Below are positions 1-11,918 of a DNA stretch of 64,000 nucleotides, piece after piece (position 1 is the stretch's first letter; every line of letters begins with the position of its first letter). A program made the position numbers and the translations under genes. Source of the stretch: Delphinapterus leucas. Taxonomy: Eukaryota; Chordata; Mammalia; Artiodactyla; Monodontidae. Where the stretch lies: the NCBI RefSeq assembly GCF_002288925.2, contig NW_022098069.1:80114608-80178607 (forward strand). Direction: 5' to 3'. Below the pieces are notes generated by a model. The model saw only the letters and a program-made list of their open reading frames with translations. It ran no database searches and was not told where the DNA came from.

Positions 1-1693
1 AGCCTCCAAATAGTTTACTTTGATTCTGTGAGGTAGTTAAATAACTAAGATCAGGACTGAAACTGATTTTCTGTTTGAAGCACCTGATGACACTGGCACA
101 AATTGAACTTCATTTAACATTTGCTTATTTTGCCGTCTCCTGAAGGAGCTGACATAATAAAGACATTGCTTCACTTTTAGTATTTGCAGGAGAAAACTTG
201 GACTTGAAAATGAGTGACACTACTTTAGAGGAATATTTTGACCTAAAATAAAGGCTATGTTTTGTAGAGTAATAAGTAAATGCACATTCTGCAGCTGAAC
301 ATGTTAAATCATCTTCACTAGGCACAGAATCTCTAACATGAAGGTTACTTTCAAGTAGTGATCAATGCATATTCTAAGATTTGTTTCTTCTGGTTTTCAC
401 ATAGTCAGTGATGAGGCCTTGCTTTCCATTCATTTCACAGATTACTCATACATCATCAAACATTAATATTCCTAAGAAATGGAAATTCAGTACTTACTAA
501 TTAAACTTTTTTCTTTTAGGTTTAGTATATAAAAAATGAGTATATTTTAATTTTTTAATGTGTTACAAAGCAAAAAAAACAGTATAAAAAGGTGAGATTT
601 TACACCAATAAAATTTAAAACATTGTAGCAAGAGCACTCAAGCTATTCTCTATATGCTCTATGCTCCAATCAGCCTCAATTTTCTATGTGGGATTTACAA
701 ATGATATTATTATTTTGCTGTTTGCCACTGACACCACTGACTAATAGCCTGCCTATATCTTGCATGTTAAAGACCTCATCACAAACCATGGCACACCTGG
801 CTGTTTTATCAAATTGTAGGTTGTAACAATCATATCTAATACTACTCCTGCCATAACCAGAAAGAATTAGCTAACCCTGCTCACACATGCCCCTTGTAAT
901 TAATTTTATCAGCTAGTGCTTTCCACACTCTCCTTAAAAGAGAAGGGCTAGATAATTCTGCAAAGAGGTGGGGAAAGGGGGGTACATTTCTGATAGTTAT
1001 TCATATTCGACAACAGTTTAAAATGAGAGCTCGCCACAGTGCATAGTCATTTCATATGTTATCAGCTGAGACCATGGAAGAATTTGGATGGACAAAGCAA
1101 CAATCTACCAAACTCATCCCAGGTTACTGCTAATATTAATAATTTAAAATGTTTAAAATAGTAACAAAAATCTAATCCATACAGATTGATATAGCAAAAG
1201 GTAAAAACAAGGATCAATCTAAGCAAAGCAGAACACGTGGTCACCTAGTTATGGAGAACCTGACCAATATCAGAGGACTGATGACTTAATGTCAAACGGT
1301 GGCATACTGGGGGAAAGAAAAACACCAGGATGGAATGACAGGAAGTACCTTTTCTCTCCTATATGCAAATATGTTCCAGGTGAATAGCAGGTCAGGATAA
1401 CTGCTGAGATACTAATGTGGTTCTTTTTCTCGTAGATCCCCTTTCCTCTCCCCTTTTCCAAGAAGTTAGCATGACCCATAATTATAATTATTCCTTGGTA
1501 ATTTTGGCATATCTAAGATCAGAAACTGCTTAAAGATAATCATTTGGGGGGCATTTTTGAAAGTTGATACCCTTTATAGAATTTGTTATCAGGTTCTCAA
1601 AGCACGGCCAGAGAGATGGGCATGGCACTGAGAAATAAATATGAGGAGAAGAATATTGTTTAATGTTGGAAAGAGGATAGAAAGTGCAGATCT
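1..1693. other. No gene seen; unassigned AT-rich DNA
   Basis: No ORF with recognisable protein similarity, no tRNA-like fold and no young repeat is visible. The short ORFs here have no recognisable motifs and are typical of chance ORFs in AT-rich DNA. An old, diverged repeat cannot be excluded by eye. Confidence 0.6.
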
Positions 1694-2622
1694 TATAGGC
1701 AAAGATTTCTTAGGCCACAGAAAGAAATAAGCATACAATTAAAACATGACAAAATACACTTCATCAAAATGAAAAATAACTTTGTTCATCAAAACACACC
1801 ATTAAGAAAGTTACTAGGCAAATAAATTCAGCATATTTTGAAAATATCAGCAAAACATATTCAGCATAGTATATTCAGAATACAGAAAAAGCTCTTATAA
1901 CTCAATAATAATGAAAAAAACATTTCAATTATTTTAAAAGTAGAAAAGGACTTGAACAGACCCTTCTCAAAAGAGGATATGTGAATGGCCAATAATGATA
2001 TGAAAAATTGTTTTACACAGTTGGTCATCAGGAAAATGTAAATTGAAACCTCATTGAGATACCATTAGATACCACTGGTATACTCACTGGAATCACTAAA
2101 AATTTTTTTAAAGTTCTGAACAGTACCAAATTTTGGTAAGAATGTGGCACACCTGGAACATTCATACGATACTGGTAGAGAGTAAAATGGTACTACCATT
2201 TTGAACAAATTCTGTTCTTTTTTTTTTAATAAAGTTAAAGATTATCTACATGTTGACCCAGAAATTTCACTTCTAGGTATTTTTCCAAGGGGAATAAAAA
2301 AAAATTTATCCACAAAAACACTCATGCAAGACTGTCTATAGCAACTTATTCACAGCTGTGAAAAGAAAAAAATGAAAACAGATGGCAATCAACAGGAAAA
2401 TGGATGCAATAAAATACTACTCAGCAATTAAAGAAACAAACTACAAAGACATACAAAACATGGATGAATTCACAATAGGATGACCAACAGTCCCAGTTTG
2501 CCTGGGACTGAGGTGCTTCCCAGTACACAGGACCTGCAGTTGGAAAACAAGCACAGTCCCAGGAAAACCAGGATGGTTGCACCTTAAAAGACATTATGTT
2601 GATGAAAAAAGGCAGACACAAA
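1694..2622 (+). mobile_element. Old L1 LINE fragment (ORF2 3' part), split by a DNA transposon
   Basis: The plus strand reads like the 3' half of L1 ORF2. It runs from the 'caaagatttctta' block through 'tcaataata' and 'atggccaataatgatatgaa' to 'aaacatggatgaatt', where it is cut by the palindromic element at 2477-2586. It resumes as 'acattatgttgatgaa...ggcagacacaaaag', which is the next part of the L1 consensus. Many indels and stops point to an old L1M-type copy. Boundaries are approximate. Confidence 0.8.
2477..2586. mobile_element. Short palindromic non-autonomous DNA transposon nested in L1
   Basis: The left end reads ggatgaccaacagtcccag... and the right end is its imperfect reverse complement (...ctgggact... 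both ways), so about 35 bp at each end form terminal inverted repeats around a short centre. A TA flanks each side (2476-2477 and about 2585-2586). It sits exactly between two consecutive pieces of the same L1. I recognise the general type (small MER-class DNA element) but not the family name with certainty. Confidence 0.65.
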
Positions 2623-2790
2623 AGGGAACACTTGTACACTGTTGGTGGGGATGTAAATTGGTGCAGCCATGTGGGAAGCAGTATGGAGGTTCCTCAGAAA
2701 ACTAAAAATAGAACTATAACATGGCCCAGCAATTCCACCTGGGTATGTATACAAAGAAAACAGAAATACTAATTCTAAATGATTGACTTT
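2623..2790 (+). mobile_element. L1 LINE fragment (ORF2 C-terminal region)
   Basis: The stretch 'cactgttggtggggatgtaa' through 'agtatggaggttcctcag' and 'cccagcaattccacc' is the L1 ORF2 segment upstream of the one that ends at 2622. It is therefore out of order relative to the preceding L1 and must be a separate insertion or a rearranged copy. Confidence 0.8.
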
Positions 2791-3355
2791 TTAAATGGTA
2801 ATTAAAACATATAGACCTGGAAAAAGTTATCCTTGTCATATACATGAGAAATATTCAGTAATAGCCAACACTGCAAAATATTCTCTGAGATGCAATATTC
2901 TCTGAGATAAAAATCAACTTTTCATTAGATTATTTATTCATCTGTCCATACTTCAAGAGAAATACTTGTATACTTTGGATATGTTAAAAATTAAATAATT
3001 CCTATTATAAGAATCAGAACCCAATTGAAAATGAAATTATAGATATGTATATTATTTCATATATATGAAATTTTTGCCATGTCATGTGGCTTGCAGGATC
3101 TTGGTTCCCAGGCTGGAGGTTGGGCCTCAGCTCCTGTGGTGGGAGCTCCAAGTCCAAACCACTGGACTAACAGAGAATCTCAGGCCCCAGGGAATATTAA
3201 CCGGAGTGAGGCCTCCCAGCGGTCCTCATCTTGGCACCAAGACCCAGCTCTATCTAACTGCCTGCAAACTCCAGTGCTGGACGCCTCAGGCCAAACAACC
3301 AGTAAGACAGGAAAACAGCCCAACCCAGAAAAAAAAAGAAACGAGAAAAAAATAT

Positions 3356-4213
3356 ATGTTACAGACGAAAGAGCAAGGTAAAAACCTACAAGTTCAAATA
3401 AATGAAGACAAAATAGGCAACCTACCTGAAAAAGAATTCAGAGTAATGATAGTAAAGATGATCCAAGATCTTGGAAACGGAATGGAGAAAATACAAGAAA
3501 CATTTAACAAGGATCTAGAAGAACTAAACAGCAAACAAACAATGATGAACAACACAATAACTGAAATTAAAAATAATCTAGAAGGAATCAATAGCACAAT
3601 AACTAAGGCAGATGAACGGATAAGTGAGCTGGAAGATAAAATGGTGGAAATAACTGCCAGGGAGCAGAATAAAGAGAAAAGAATGAAAAGAATTGAGGAC
3701 AGTCTCAGAGACCTCTGGGACAACATTAAATGCACCAGCATTCAAATGATAGGGTCCCAGAAGAAGAAGAGAAAAAGAAAGGGAATGAGAAAATATTTGA
3801 AAACTTCCCTAATATGGAAAGGAAATAGTTAATCAAGTCCAGGAAGCACAGAGAGTCCCATACAGGATAAATCCAAGGAGAAATACGCCAAGACACATAT
3901 TAATCAAACTGTCAAAAATTAAATACAAAGAAAGCATATTAAAAGCAGCAAGGGAAAAACAACAAATAACACACAAGGGAATCCCCATAAGGTTAACAGC
4001 TGATCTTTCAACAGAAACTCTGCAAGCCAAAGGGGGTGGCAGGACATATTTAAAGTGATGAAAGGGAAAAATCTACAACCAAGATTACTCTACCCAGCAA
4101 GGATCTCATTCAGATTCGATGGAGAAATTAAAACCTTTACAGACAAGCAAAAGCTAAAAGAATTCAGCACCACCAAACCAGCTTTACAACAAATGCTAAA
4201 GAAACTTCTCTAG
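3356..4213 (+). pseudogene. L1 ORF1 pseudogene (RNA-binding chaperone ORF1p)
   Basis: ORF1p is the L1 trimeric RNA-binding protein. The ATG at 3356 is the likely start because the following residues (LQVQINEDKIGNLPEKEF) match ORF1 N-termini. Upstream in-frame codons are 5'UTR read-through. A coiled-coil segment (ITEIKNNLEGINSTITKADE, then ISELEDKMVEI) is followed by SLRDLWDNIKCT, the start of the RRM-like domain. A frameshift near 3752 shifts the reading frame and creates an early stop at about 3830. After a further stop, the C-terminal domain resumes in another frame (RINPRRNTPRHILIKL, RLTADLSTETLQAK). A second frameshift near 4030 leads to LLYPARISFRFDGEIK and a natural stop at 4211-4213. 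At least two frameshifts make it non-functional. Confidence 0.85.
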
Positions 4214-4305
4214 GCAGGAAACACAAGAGAAGGAAAAGACCTACGATAACAAACCCAAAACAATTAAGAAAGCGGTAATAGGAAAATACATATAGATAAA
4301 CTACC

Positions 4306-4563
4306 TTAAATGTAAATGGATTAAATGCTCCAACTTAAAGATACAGACTGACTGAATGGATAAAAAAACAAGACCCGTATATATGCTGTCTACAAGAGAC
4401 TCACTTCAGATCTACGGACACATACAGACTGAAAGTGAGGGGATGGAAAAAGATATTCCATGCAAAAGGAAATCAAAAGAAAGCTGGAGTAGCAAGTCTC
4501 ATATCAGACAAAATAGACTTTAAAATAAAGACTATTACAAGAGACAAAGAAGGACTTTGGGCA
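4306..4563 (+). pseudogene. L1 ORF2 N-terminal endonuclease fragment (pseudogene)
   Basis: The translation reads LNVNGLNAPT, then a stop codon, then RYRLTEWIKKQDPYICCLQE and THF...GWKKIFHAKGNQKKAGVA. This is the start of the APE-type endonuclease domain of L1 ORF2p, including the Asn motif (NVNGLN) and the catalytic Glu motif (QETH). The reading stops at the deletion junction near 4563, so the rest of the endonuclease, the reverse transcriptase and the Cys-rich end are absent. Confidence 0.85.
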
Positions 4564-4720
4564 TAAGGACTTTGGGCAAACTATTGGGCATAAGATAGTC
4601 TTAAGGATGTACTGTACAACATGGGGAATATAGCCAATATTTGTAATAACTCTAAATAGAAAGTAACCTTTTATATGTGTGTATATATGTGTATAAAAAA
4701 TTTTAAACCTTTAAAAGTCA

Positions 4721-5299
4721 TATAAACATAAAGAATTTATTTTAAATAAGTCAATAAACAAAACTATGTGTAAACAACCTGTTCTAACAAGGATGTGTTG
4801 GACCCGGATTCATGGTAACGCAATCAAGTTTCTCTCAGGTATATTTATTCCTCCCTATTTGATATGAGAGAAAATTTCCCGTTGAAGTGGTCAGATTCAT
4901 TACACATATAACCTAAGCAATGCAGAGACCACATCTTCCTATTGCTATGTTCAAGAAGACTGAAGTAATTAAAAATAAATTCCAAATAAAAGTTTTTTTA
5001 AAAATTCCATTTTTTAATATAAATACCTCACAAACACTAACCAGGACCTAAACGCACGTCCACATCAGGCACTTACCTTTTCTATTCACTGCTCCTTCAG
5101 TTCCCGTCAGTTCGAGGGATTTCTTGTTATTAATTTCTGAAAAATAGAAAATACAGGCTCCACATCGGTATGGTTGGTTTCTTTATTCTTTATCTTCTGT
5201 TCCTAGTATCAGAACACTTTCTTAAGCCAGCTTACTTAACTATTTCCCCCAAAAGAAAAAATTCATTCTGGGAGAAAAGGAGCTGCTCTTGTTATACAG
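4721..5299. other. No gene seen; unassigned spacer
   Basis: AT-rich DNA between the L1 and the MLT1-like LTR. No coding signal and no repeat that I recognise. Confidence 0.55.
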
Positions 5300-5915
5300 A
5301 CTTCTAAGATGGTCTCGAATACAGTGTTCCCCAGCCCCCTGGTGGGCACACATCTGCTCCCAATTATTCAATTAAACAGTAATTTAGGTACCTTCCAGAA
5401 GGAATACTGCAGGTACAATTACCAAATCAATTGGCCTAACAAGAGCCAGATTATCCAGGTAGGCTTGACCTAATTACATAAAGTCTTTAAATCTGGGTCT
5501 AGGTCCAAGACTCGGGCGCTCAGAAGCTTGATGCACCGTTTCTGGCTTGGAGGTGAAGGGGACCTTGTGGCAAGCGATGTCGGCAGAGTGTAGGGCCTGA
5601 GAGCAGCCCCAGATGACGGTCAGTCAGAAAGGAAGCAGTGACCTCAGTCCTACAACAGCAAGAAACTGAGTTTTTTTTGGACCGTACATGCTTTGGAATT
5701 TAACTTGGAAGCAGACTTCTCCCAGAGCCTCCAGGTAAGAGCTCAACCTGGCCGACACCCGGGCGTCAGTTTAGTGTTACCCTGACCACATAACCCAGCC
5801 ATGTGGTGGTACCGGACTTCTGAACTACGGAAATGGTGAGGTAAGAATTTTTTGTTGTTTTAAGCCGTTAAATTTGTGGTAATTTGTTACCACGCAAAAG
5901 AAAAATAATACACCT
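5300..5915 (+). mobile_element. MLT1-like MaLR LTR
   Basis: The body ('gcaagaaactgag', 'agagcctccaggtaagagc', 'cggacttctgaactac') and the end ('ttgttttaagccgttaaatt' then 'ggtaatttgttac') match the 3' region of mammalian MaLR/MLT1-type LTRs in plus orientation. The left end is approximate, and I do not assign a subfamily. No internal region or second LTR is adjacent. Confidence 0.7.
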
Positions 5916-8429
5916 CTAAATGTACCATCTATGACATAATGCCTATTTTCATATGAACAATGTGTTTTCAAGTAATAGTCACATTATAAATTTTGAAGCA
6001 TGTGTGCTGGTTTACCAACTTAAGCAAAATATCTTTGTACATGTACTGCTTGAACACTATTTTAGTTATAACACTATATATGTCAGAACTGACCATCTTT
6101 ATCTCATCTGCATTTTTTAAATGTTATTATAAATACTGTATTGCTTTTAGCCATTTTCCTTTTAACTACTGGAAGAGAAACCAAAACAATTCTACGTTTT
6201 TGCGTTTTTCCTGTAACAAAAATCACTTGATGGCTGGCAAGAACACCTGCTCTGATTCTCGCTGATAAATTTTCAGTAATACTTTTCAGGTGACTATTTT
6301 TGGTCAGAAACTAAAATGTGTTTATGTCTCTGTGTCTCTTAATTCTTTCAGTGTAAATTCTGAACAGAAAAAATATTTAGTAAGAAAAACTTTACACTTT
6401 AAAGTATGTACTTCTTGTGTTTAGCTGATACTCATCAAACATTCTGCATGTGCTGTAGATAGAACTTATATTTGATGGTACTCACTTTTATGGCTTTAGC
6501 TATTTAACTTTTCCAGATATAAACTTAAATATGGTGACAATATGAATTAGATTTGTTTTAAATGTATTGCTTCATCATGGTTGCCACATAGAAAGTTACA
6601 GACTTTTGTTACGGAAGATACACAAAAGATAGAGCTTCCAAATTTCATTGGAAAAACCTCCAAAGATAGTTTTGATACGTGAGATGCTGTCGTATCTATA
6701 TATTCAGAGTATTTTTGAGTTCCTAGTTGAAACTGGAATTTTCAAATTGATGTTTGAAAGTAATAACACGGGTCGTTAATAGTTTTGATAATGACACAAG
6801 ATTTTGAAAGGTAGTTCTAGTCATTTTAGGTTCAGTAGATGGATCTTAATATTCTTCCAAAAAGAATGAAAGCTTCCTAATACCAGAATATAGGCTGACA
6901 TCAAACTTTTCAATATTTTACAAACTATAAAAAATTTTTAAAGAGTTCTGTGCAGTTTTGAAGGTATGAAGTGTCCAGTTACCTAGAAAAAAGCAAATAT
7001 AATCTCAATTTTCATATCTACCATTTTTATCAACTGAGGATATTATTTGGGTAACAATGAACAGACAAAAATGAGTAGGCTAACAGTGACCTTTATAATT
7101 AAAACCTATAGCTAAAAAGCAGCTAAAATCCTAAACAGAATAGCAGAAAATGGCTGAACACATAAAAGATTATAAATATGAATGCCAACCACAGATATAC
7201 CCAGCATGCAGGTATTTAAATATACTGGTATATAAATCTCTGTGCAATGTTGTTTTTAAAGCTTGTCTCCATCCTACTGTAATAAATGCAGGGGAGTCAC
7301 TGACAGGTCAGTTAAAGTTAAATAACTAAGCCCCAGCCCAGAATTTTGAAGGAATCAGGGTTATAGTTTACTACTTATTAAGAGCAGTTCATTAAACAAT
7401 TTAGAGTAATGGCTTGGAATTTTGTTGGTAGCTATTAGTATTAGTGACTGTGAAGCAGAGGCTTGATTTAATTCAAAAACCCTTGTTCTTTTCATTTACA
7501 AGCAAAATTAGCACCTACACTCTTGCCAATAAATTACACATTGTACCTATTCTGAAACGAGAACCACTAACTACTGATTGTAATTAGAGCAGATAACCTA
7601 TCACACCTGCCTAAGGCCTCATTCCAGTGTTTACCCTTACCTTAGGAAATACAAGGAACTGATGCATCTTTGATACCAAAGTTCCTTGGTAAGTGTTATG
7701 CATTTCTTAGTAAACATCTGACAGAGTAATGCACCAAATAGTCTTAGCTGTGGTATATGTTGAAGGGAGTTCCGCTGTGTGTCATAATATAGATGGGAGA
7801 TATAATTTATTGGAAGTTTGCTACAGAATTGGTTTTGCAAATGCATAAGGCATAGTGTTATACATCTGCCTTAAACCCTTAAAACTGCCTTAAAACTTCA
7901 ACAGTGTACTTACGTACTTTAAAAAACCAAAATAAGAACAGCTATATTTTGTGTAGTAGCGAGTTAGTAGATTTGAGTTTTTGAAATTTCTTACCAGCAG
8001 TCTTCCTAACCCCCTTCCCATCCTCTACTCACACCCCTCCCCTGTTCACACACATTTGGCAGAAAAATTTAACCTGAGGTATATACTGGGAATATGACCA
8101 CATTTAGAACAAATTTTCTAAATGCACTGCAGTGTATTACCAGGTTGTTCTCAGTCCGTCTCGAATCTACTTGCTAGGCTGGCCCATATGATTTTGATTA
8201 GACATCTATATATAGCAATCCCTGGAGTGATTCTTTAAGGATATTCAAAAATGAAGATGACAAAAGATTTTGGTGAGAATGTCTGAATCCAGACCCTGTA
8301 ATAAGTGCAAAGAGACAATTCATATAGATATTCAGCTGTCTAAACTACTTTAAAACTGACGTATAAATAATTACAATGAATTTCTGATTATAGTACATTC
8401 ATCGATATTCAGTTCTGTCTCACCAAACA
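5916..8429. other. No gene seen; long unassigned AT-rich interval
   Basis: About 2.5 kb without a recognisable repeat or coding region. The ORFs at 5993-6265 (+) and 7637-7846 (-) show no domain-like composition and no splice context that I can defend. Very old, diverged repeats may be present. Confidence 0.5.
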
Positions 8430-9215
8430 CAGCCTATACCCAGCACCTGGCTTTTGACTTCTGTCAGACCGTGAGGTGAGAAACAGATGGATCTGAGTCA
8501 ATCTAAGCGGATCCTGAGTTGGGTTTGGGTTTTGTTGTTACTTAGGTCACCTACAGTGTGCTTGTAATGTTGTCACAGGACCCTGGGTTTCTCCCCTTGT
8601 CCTGTGAGGAGATATCCAGGCCGGGCTGAGGCCATGTGCCTTTTCTGAAGCTGCAGCCAATCCCCCCCACACACGTCCCACTGAGCCAGGCTCCCTGATC
8701 CCATGTTCTTGCCCCGACTTCCTCCTGAATACCAGATGGGCATCTATGAAGAAGAATCTGCAAATAGTCTTTTTATGCGGCGTTCTCTGCAGTCCCATCA
8801 TGTCAGCCTGTCCCACGATTGGCCTTTGGCATTTCGTTTAAACGCCAGATGATTTCTCCTTGCCCGTCTAGATGGTGGCTTACGCCACTGTCTACCATGA
8901 TCTGTATGGGTGAACTGTGTCCACCTGCAAGGTTCTGTTTCCTCCTGGATTCAGGCAACTGTTTGTCCTGGTACTGCAGCACTCTGATGATTTCAAGAAA
9001 AGTACTAACGTTGTTACCCTGCTCTTTTTTGTTTCAAAGTGGGGAATGATATTCTTTCCAGTTTTCTATATCCTAGACAGAAGCTGCCTATGCATTTTGA
9101 TCATGTGATCCCCTGCATCCACCCCTTTGAAAGGCTTCTGAGCTAAATTAGGATTTCCTCTGGAATTCCTACTGAAGTGACCTTGGTCTGATTATAAATC
9201 AATAAAGTACTGAAG
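8430..9215. other. Unrecognised GC/CpG-richer block
   Basis: The interval is visibly richer in G, C and CpG than its neighbours and has an AATAAA at 9201-9206 near its right end on the plus strand. The short ORFs on both strands (8547-8816 minus, 8819-9049 plus) match no family I know. It could be an old processed gene copy, a retroviral LTR or a lineage-specific repeat. No poly(A) run or target duplication was seen. Confidence 0.4.
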
Positions 9216-10152
9216 AGTCCATGGCAGTTTTAATACTTAGAATAATTTGAATTCTGGCTTTATAGCCAATAGAGAATTTTTTAAATATGTAATTATGTGA
9301 CACTATTAACTTTTTAACATATGTTGTGGTGCATGGGAACATAACACATATCAGAAGAATCACAAATACTGAGTTCCATTCGCTCGAAGAAAGGAGAAAA
9401 TATTCTTGACAGTTAACATGGCAATTTTTACTTCATAAGATTTTTACAAAACTTTTTCATTTGAAATGGTATGGCTTAGCTAAAATACAGGATTTCTCTT
9501 CTGATGTGTTACAAAATGACCAAGTCTTTACAATGGAGGCAAATATTTTGCACATTTGATGTAAAGAATCCACCATAGCACTGCTGACACAATATTTTGA
9601 TTAAGGCTGTTGCTCTTATCAACTATTTTATTTGTCAAATCAACTGGACTATTAGATGGCCTCACACTACCTAATCATTCTTATTCCTCACAATTATTCT
9701 CTCTATATTCATAACTTTACTCAAAACGTATTTTTCTCAATCCAAATACATTCTTATTTCTATTGTCTTCCTTTGTTACACCTTCTACCTTCTTTCTCTC
9801 ACCTATCATTATTCTTTTCCTCTTTTTATTTTTTCTAATATTTTCTTTCAGGATTTATCTAAACTATTACCTATTTTATAAATCTTTCCCTGATTATTCC
9901 ATTCCATATTCATCTGTTCCCTTGGCTAGAGTATCACTTTATTGTTCTGTAGTTCATAGTTTCTAATGAGTGATCTAATTTGGCATATTCTCCAGTCATT
10001 GATGTTAGTTTCTTCTCCTCATGCAGAAGGATGTGAGACTTCTAGAGAGAAAGAAATGCATATGTTTTCATTAAATATCATAATTTACTAAAATATAACT
10101 GGTACAGTGCTCAGCACCATTTATTAGCCAATAATTAATTGATAATCATTGG
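9216..10152. other. No gene seen; contains a pyrimidine-rich stretch
   Basis: Within it, 9640-9960 is rich in T and C on the plus strand ('tctttccctgattattcc', 'catctgttcccttggc') and faintly resembles L2, but too weakly to annotate. The ORFs there consist of Phe/Leu/Ser-rich low-complexity translations. Confidence 0.45.
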
Positions 10153-10171
10153 TTAATTATGTAGCAAAATT

Positions 10172-10462
10172 GGAACTTCCCTGGTGGCACAGTGGGTAAG
10201 AACCCGCCTGCCACTGCAGGGGACACAGGTTCGATCCCTTGTCCGGGAAGATCCCACATGCCTCAGAGCCACTGAGCCCGTGTGCCACAACTACTGAAGC
10301 CTGCACGCCTAGAGCCCATGCTCCACAACAAGAGAAGCCACCACCGTGAGAAGCCCATGCACCACAACAAAGAGTAGCCCCCACTCGCCACAACTAGAGA
10401 AAGCCCACACACAGCAAGGAAGATCCCACGCAGCCAAAAATAAAATAAATACATTTATTTTT
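10172..10462 (+). mobile_element. CHR-family SINE (long CHR-2-like form)
   Basis: A tRNA(Glu)-derived head (cttccctggtggcacagtgg, then 'acacaggttcgatccc' = B box) is followed by the CHR body ('acaactactgaagcctgcac', 'caacaagagaagccaccac', 'cacaactagagaaagcc') and an A-rich tail. The flanks show an imperfect 19-bp target duplication (ttaattatgtagcaaaatt at 10153-10171; two mismatches at 10463-10481). The mismatches make it older than the short CHR copies elsewhere in the window. Confidence 0.95.
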
Positions 10463-10481
10463 TAAATTACGTAGCAAAATT

Positions 10482-11149
10482 ATATAAATATTTTAATTGT
10501 TTCATGAAAAAAATCTGTGCCTGTACACATAATTCAGTTTCACTGTAAAGATCAAAGTCAATTCAGCAAAAAAGAAACCTAATTTGGAAGTGTACTTATA
10601 AGACTCATGTTCTGAATCATTACATGTTTATTATTTTCAATCACTGATTTACAGACATCTGTTTAACCATCATTTGTAAATAGGAAAAAAGTCATGATTA
10701 CTGTCACTAGGTATTTCCATTCTTTTAGCTCACTGAACTTTGTGCATTAGAACTGAAGTTCAAATATCAAATGCTCTAGAGGCCAGTGCAAAGTTAAAAC
10801 AAGGCATTAAAATAATCTAAGCAAACAATTTCTTTCAGTGAGTGATTTTTTGAATTGATTTAAGAAATTACATTTAAGACACACTTTGATATGTACTTGA
10901 ATAACAAATTAGAAATTATCTTCTCCCAAATTTTACTTAATATTAAACCCATTTCTATATAGATACTTATATATTTACCTCATTCATTTTATTTTTTCTT
11001 TTTAATAAGCTTTTAAAATTTTTAGTATCATTTTAGCCTTTGCACATTTAATAATGATAGCATTAAATACATTTATCAAAAAATGTCAATCATATAGGCC
11101 TTAACATTTTTTCCAAGGTTTAATTTGTTGCCTTAGTCTATGTTTTATG
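10482..11149. other. No gene seen; unassigned AT-rich DNA
   Basis: No coding signal and no identifiable element between the SINE and the next LTR. Confidence 0.5.
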
Positions 11150-11495
11150 AAATTCAATTGTAATTGCAATGTAGTAATCTTAGAAGTGGAAATTTGCAGA
11201 CTGCTGGCGGGAGGGAGAAATGTGGAGGAAGATTCGAAGAGACACAGTGATTGCTGGCTTTGAAGACAGCAGAGGGGTTGAGACAAGGAATGCAGTAGAA
11301 CTCTAGAGGCTGGAAAATGCAAAGAAACAAATGCTCCCAGAAAGACGCAGTCCTGACAACACCTTAATTTTAGCTCAACGAGATGCATGTCAGACTTCTG
11401 ACCTGCAAAAACTAAGGTAATAAGTTTGTGTTATTTTAAGCTTCTAAGTTTGTAGTAATTCATTACAGCAGCGTTAGAAGACTAACGTACTTGCT
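11150..11495 (+). mobile_element. MLT1-like MaLR LTR
   Basis: Plus-strand landmarks are 'attgctggctttgaagac', 'ctctagaggctggaaaatgc', 'cagacttctgacctgc' and the terminal 'tattttaagcttctaagttt' with 'agtaattcattacagcagcg'. These match the 3' part of a MaLR/MLT1-type LTR. It is related to but diverged from the copy at 5.3-5.9 kb. The 5' part is degraded. Confidence 0.75.
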
Positions 11496-11909
11496 CGTTT
11501 AATAGATCATCTAAAAGTGACGTGGGAAAGAGTGATATAAGGGTCAAGAAAGATCCTATTGGATGGCTATGGTCAGCTTGACTTGGCATTGGAGTGCTGT
11601 CGGGATTTATTTCATGGATTCATGAGAAAATAACCTGACCATCACCAGACAGCTCACTCACTGTCCCATCTGTATGGCTGAATGCTTTTTACCTGCTTGG
11701 TCATTGACTTTCTTTAGGTATCAGTACTGCCCTTCCATCCTTCATCTCTTGAGTTTTCACCATTGCTTCAGGCAGCCTTGACCCTGATGTGAGGTAACTA
11801 TAGGCCATCTATTGATCATGTAGCACACAGCTAAGCAGTAGGGGCAATCCCTATACTCTTGCTTAGGAGAAAATATGGAACTCACAGTCATTTGATAATT
11901 TGCTCAAAA
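11496..11909. other. No gene seen; unassigned
   Basis: Moderately GC-balanced sequence ('ggtcagcttgacttggcatt') with no repeat that I can name. It lies between the LTR and a CHR SINE. Confidence 0.45.
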
Positions 11910-11918
11910 ATCATTTGA

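Larger units (their letters stand above)
3066..4720 (+). mobile_element. L1 LINE with 5' end and 3' tail but internally deleted ORF2
   Basis: About 3070-3350 matches an artiodactyl/carnivore-type L1 5'UTR (catgtggcttgcaggatctt ... ctggacgcctcaggccaaac). It is followed by ORF1 (3356-4213), a short inter-ORF spacer and the first part of ORF2 (4306-4563). At about 4563 the ORF2 endonuclease breaks off and the sequence passes through a small repeat of 'ggactttgggca' into an L1 3'UTR tail (about 4605-4720, 'atgtactgtacaacatgggg'). Roughly 4-5 kb of ORF2 expected in a full element is missing. Usual L1 copies lose the 5' end, so this arrangement is less common. Confidence 0.85.

Noticed and set aside
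3065..3832. 255-codon plus-strand ORF as a host gene
   Set aside because: The first ~97 codons are L1 5'UTR read-through and the rest is frameshifted L1 ORF1 with its coiled coil and LRDLWDNIKCT motif.
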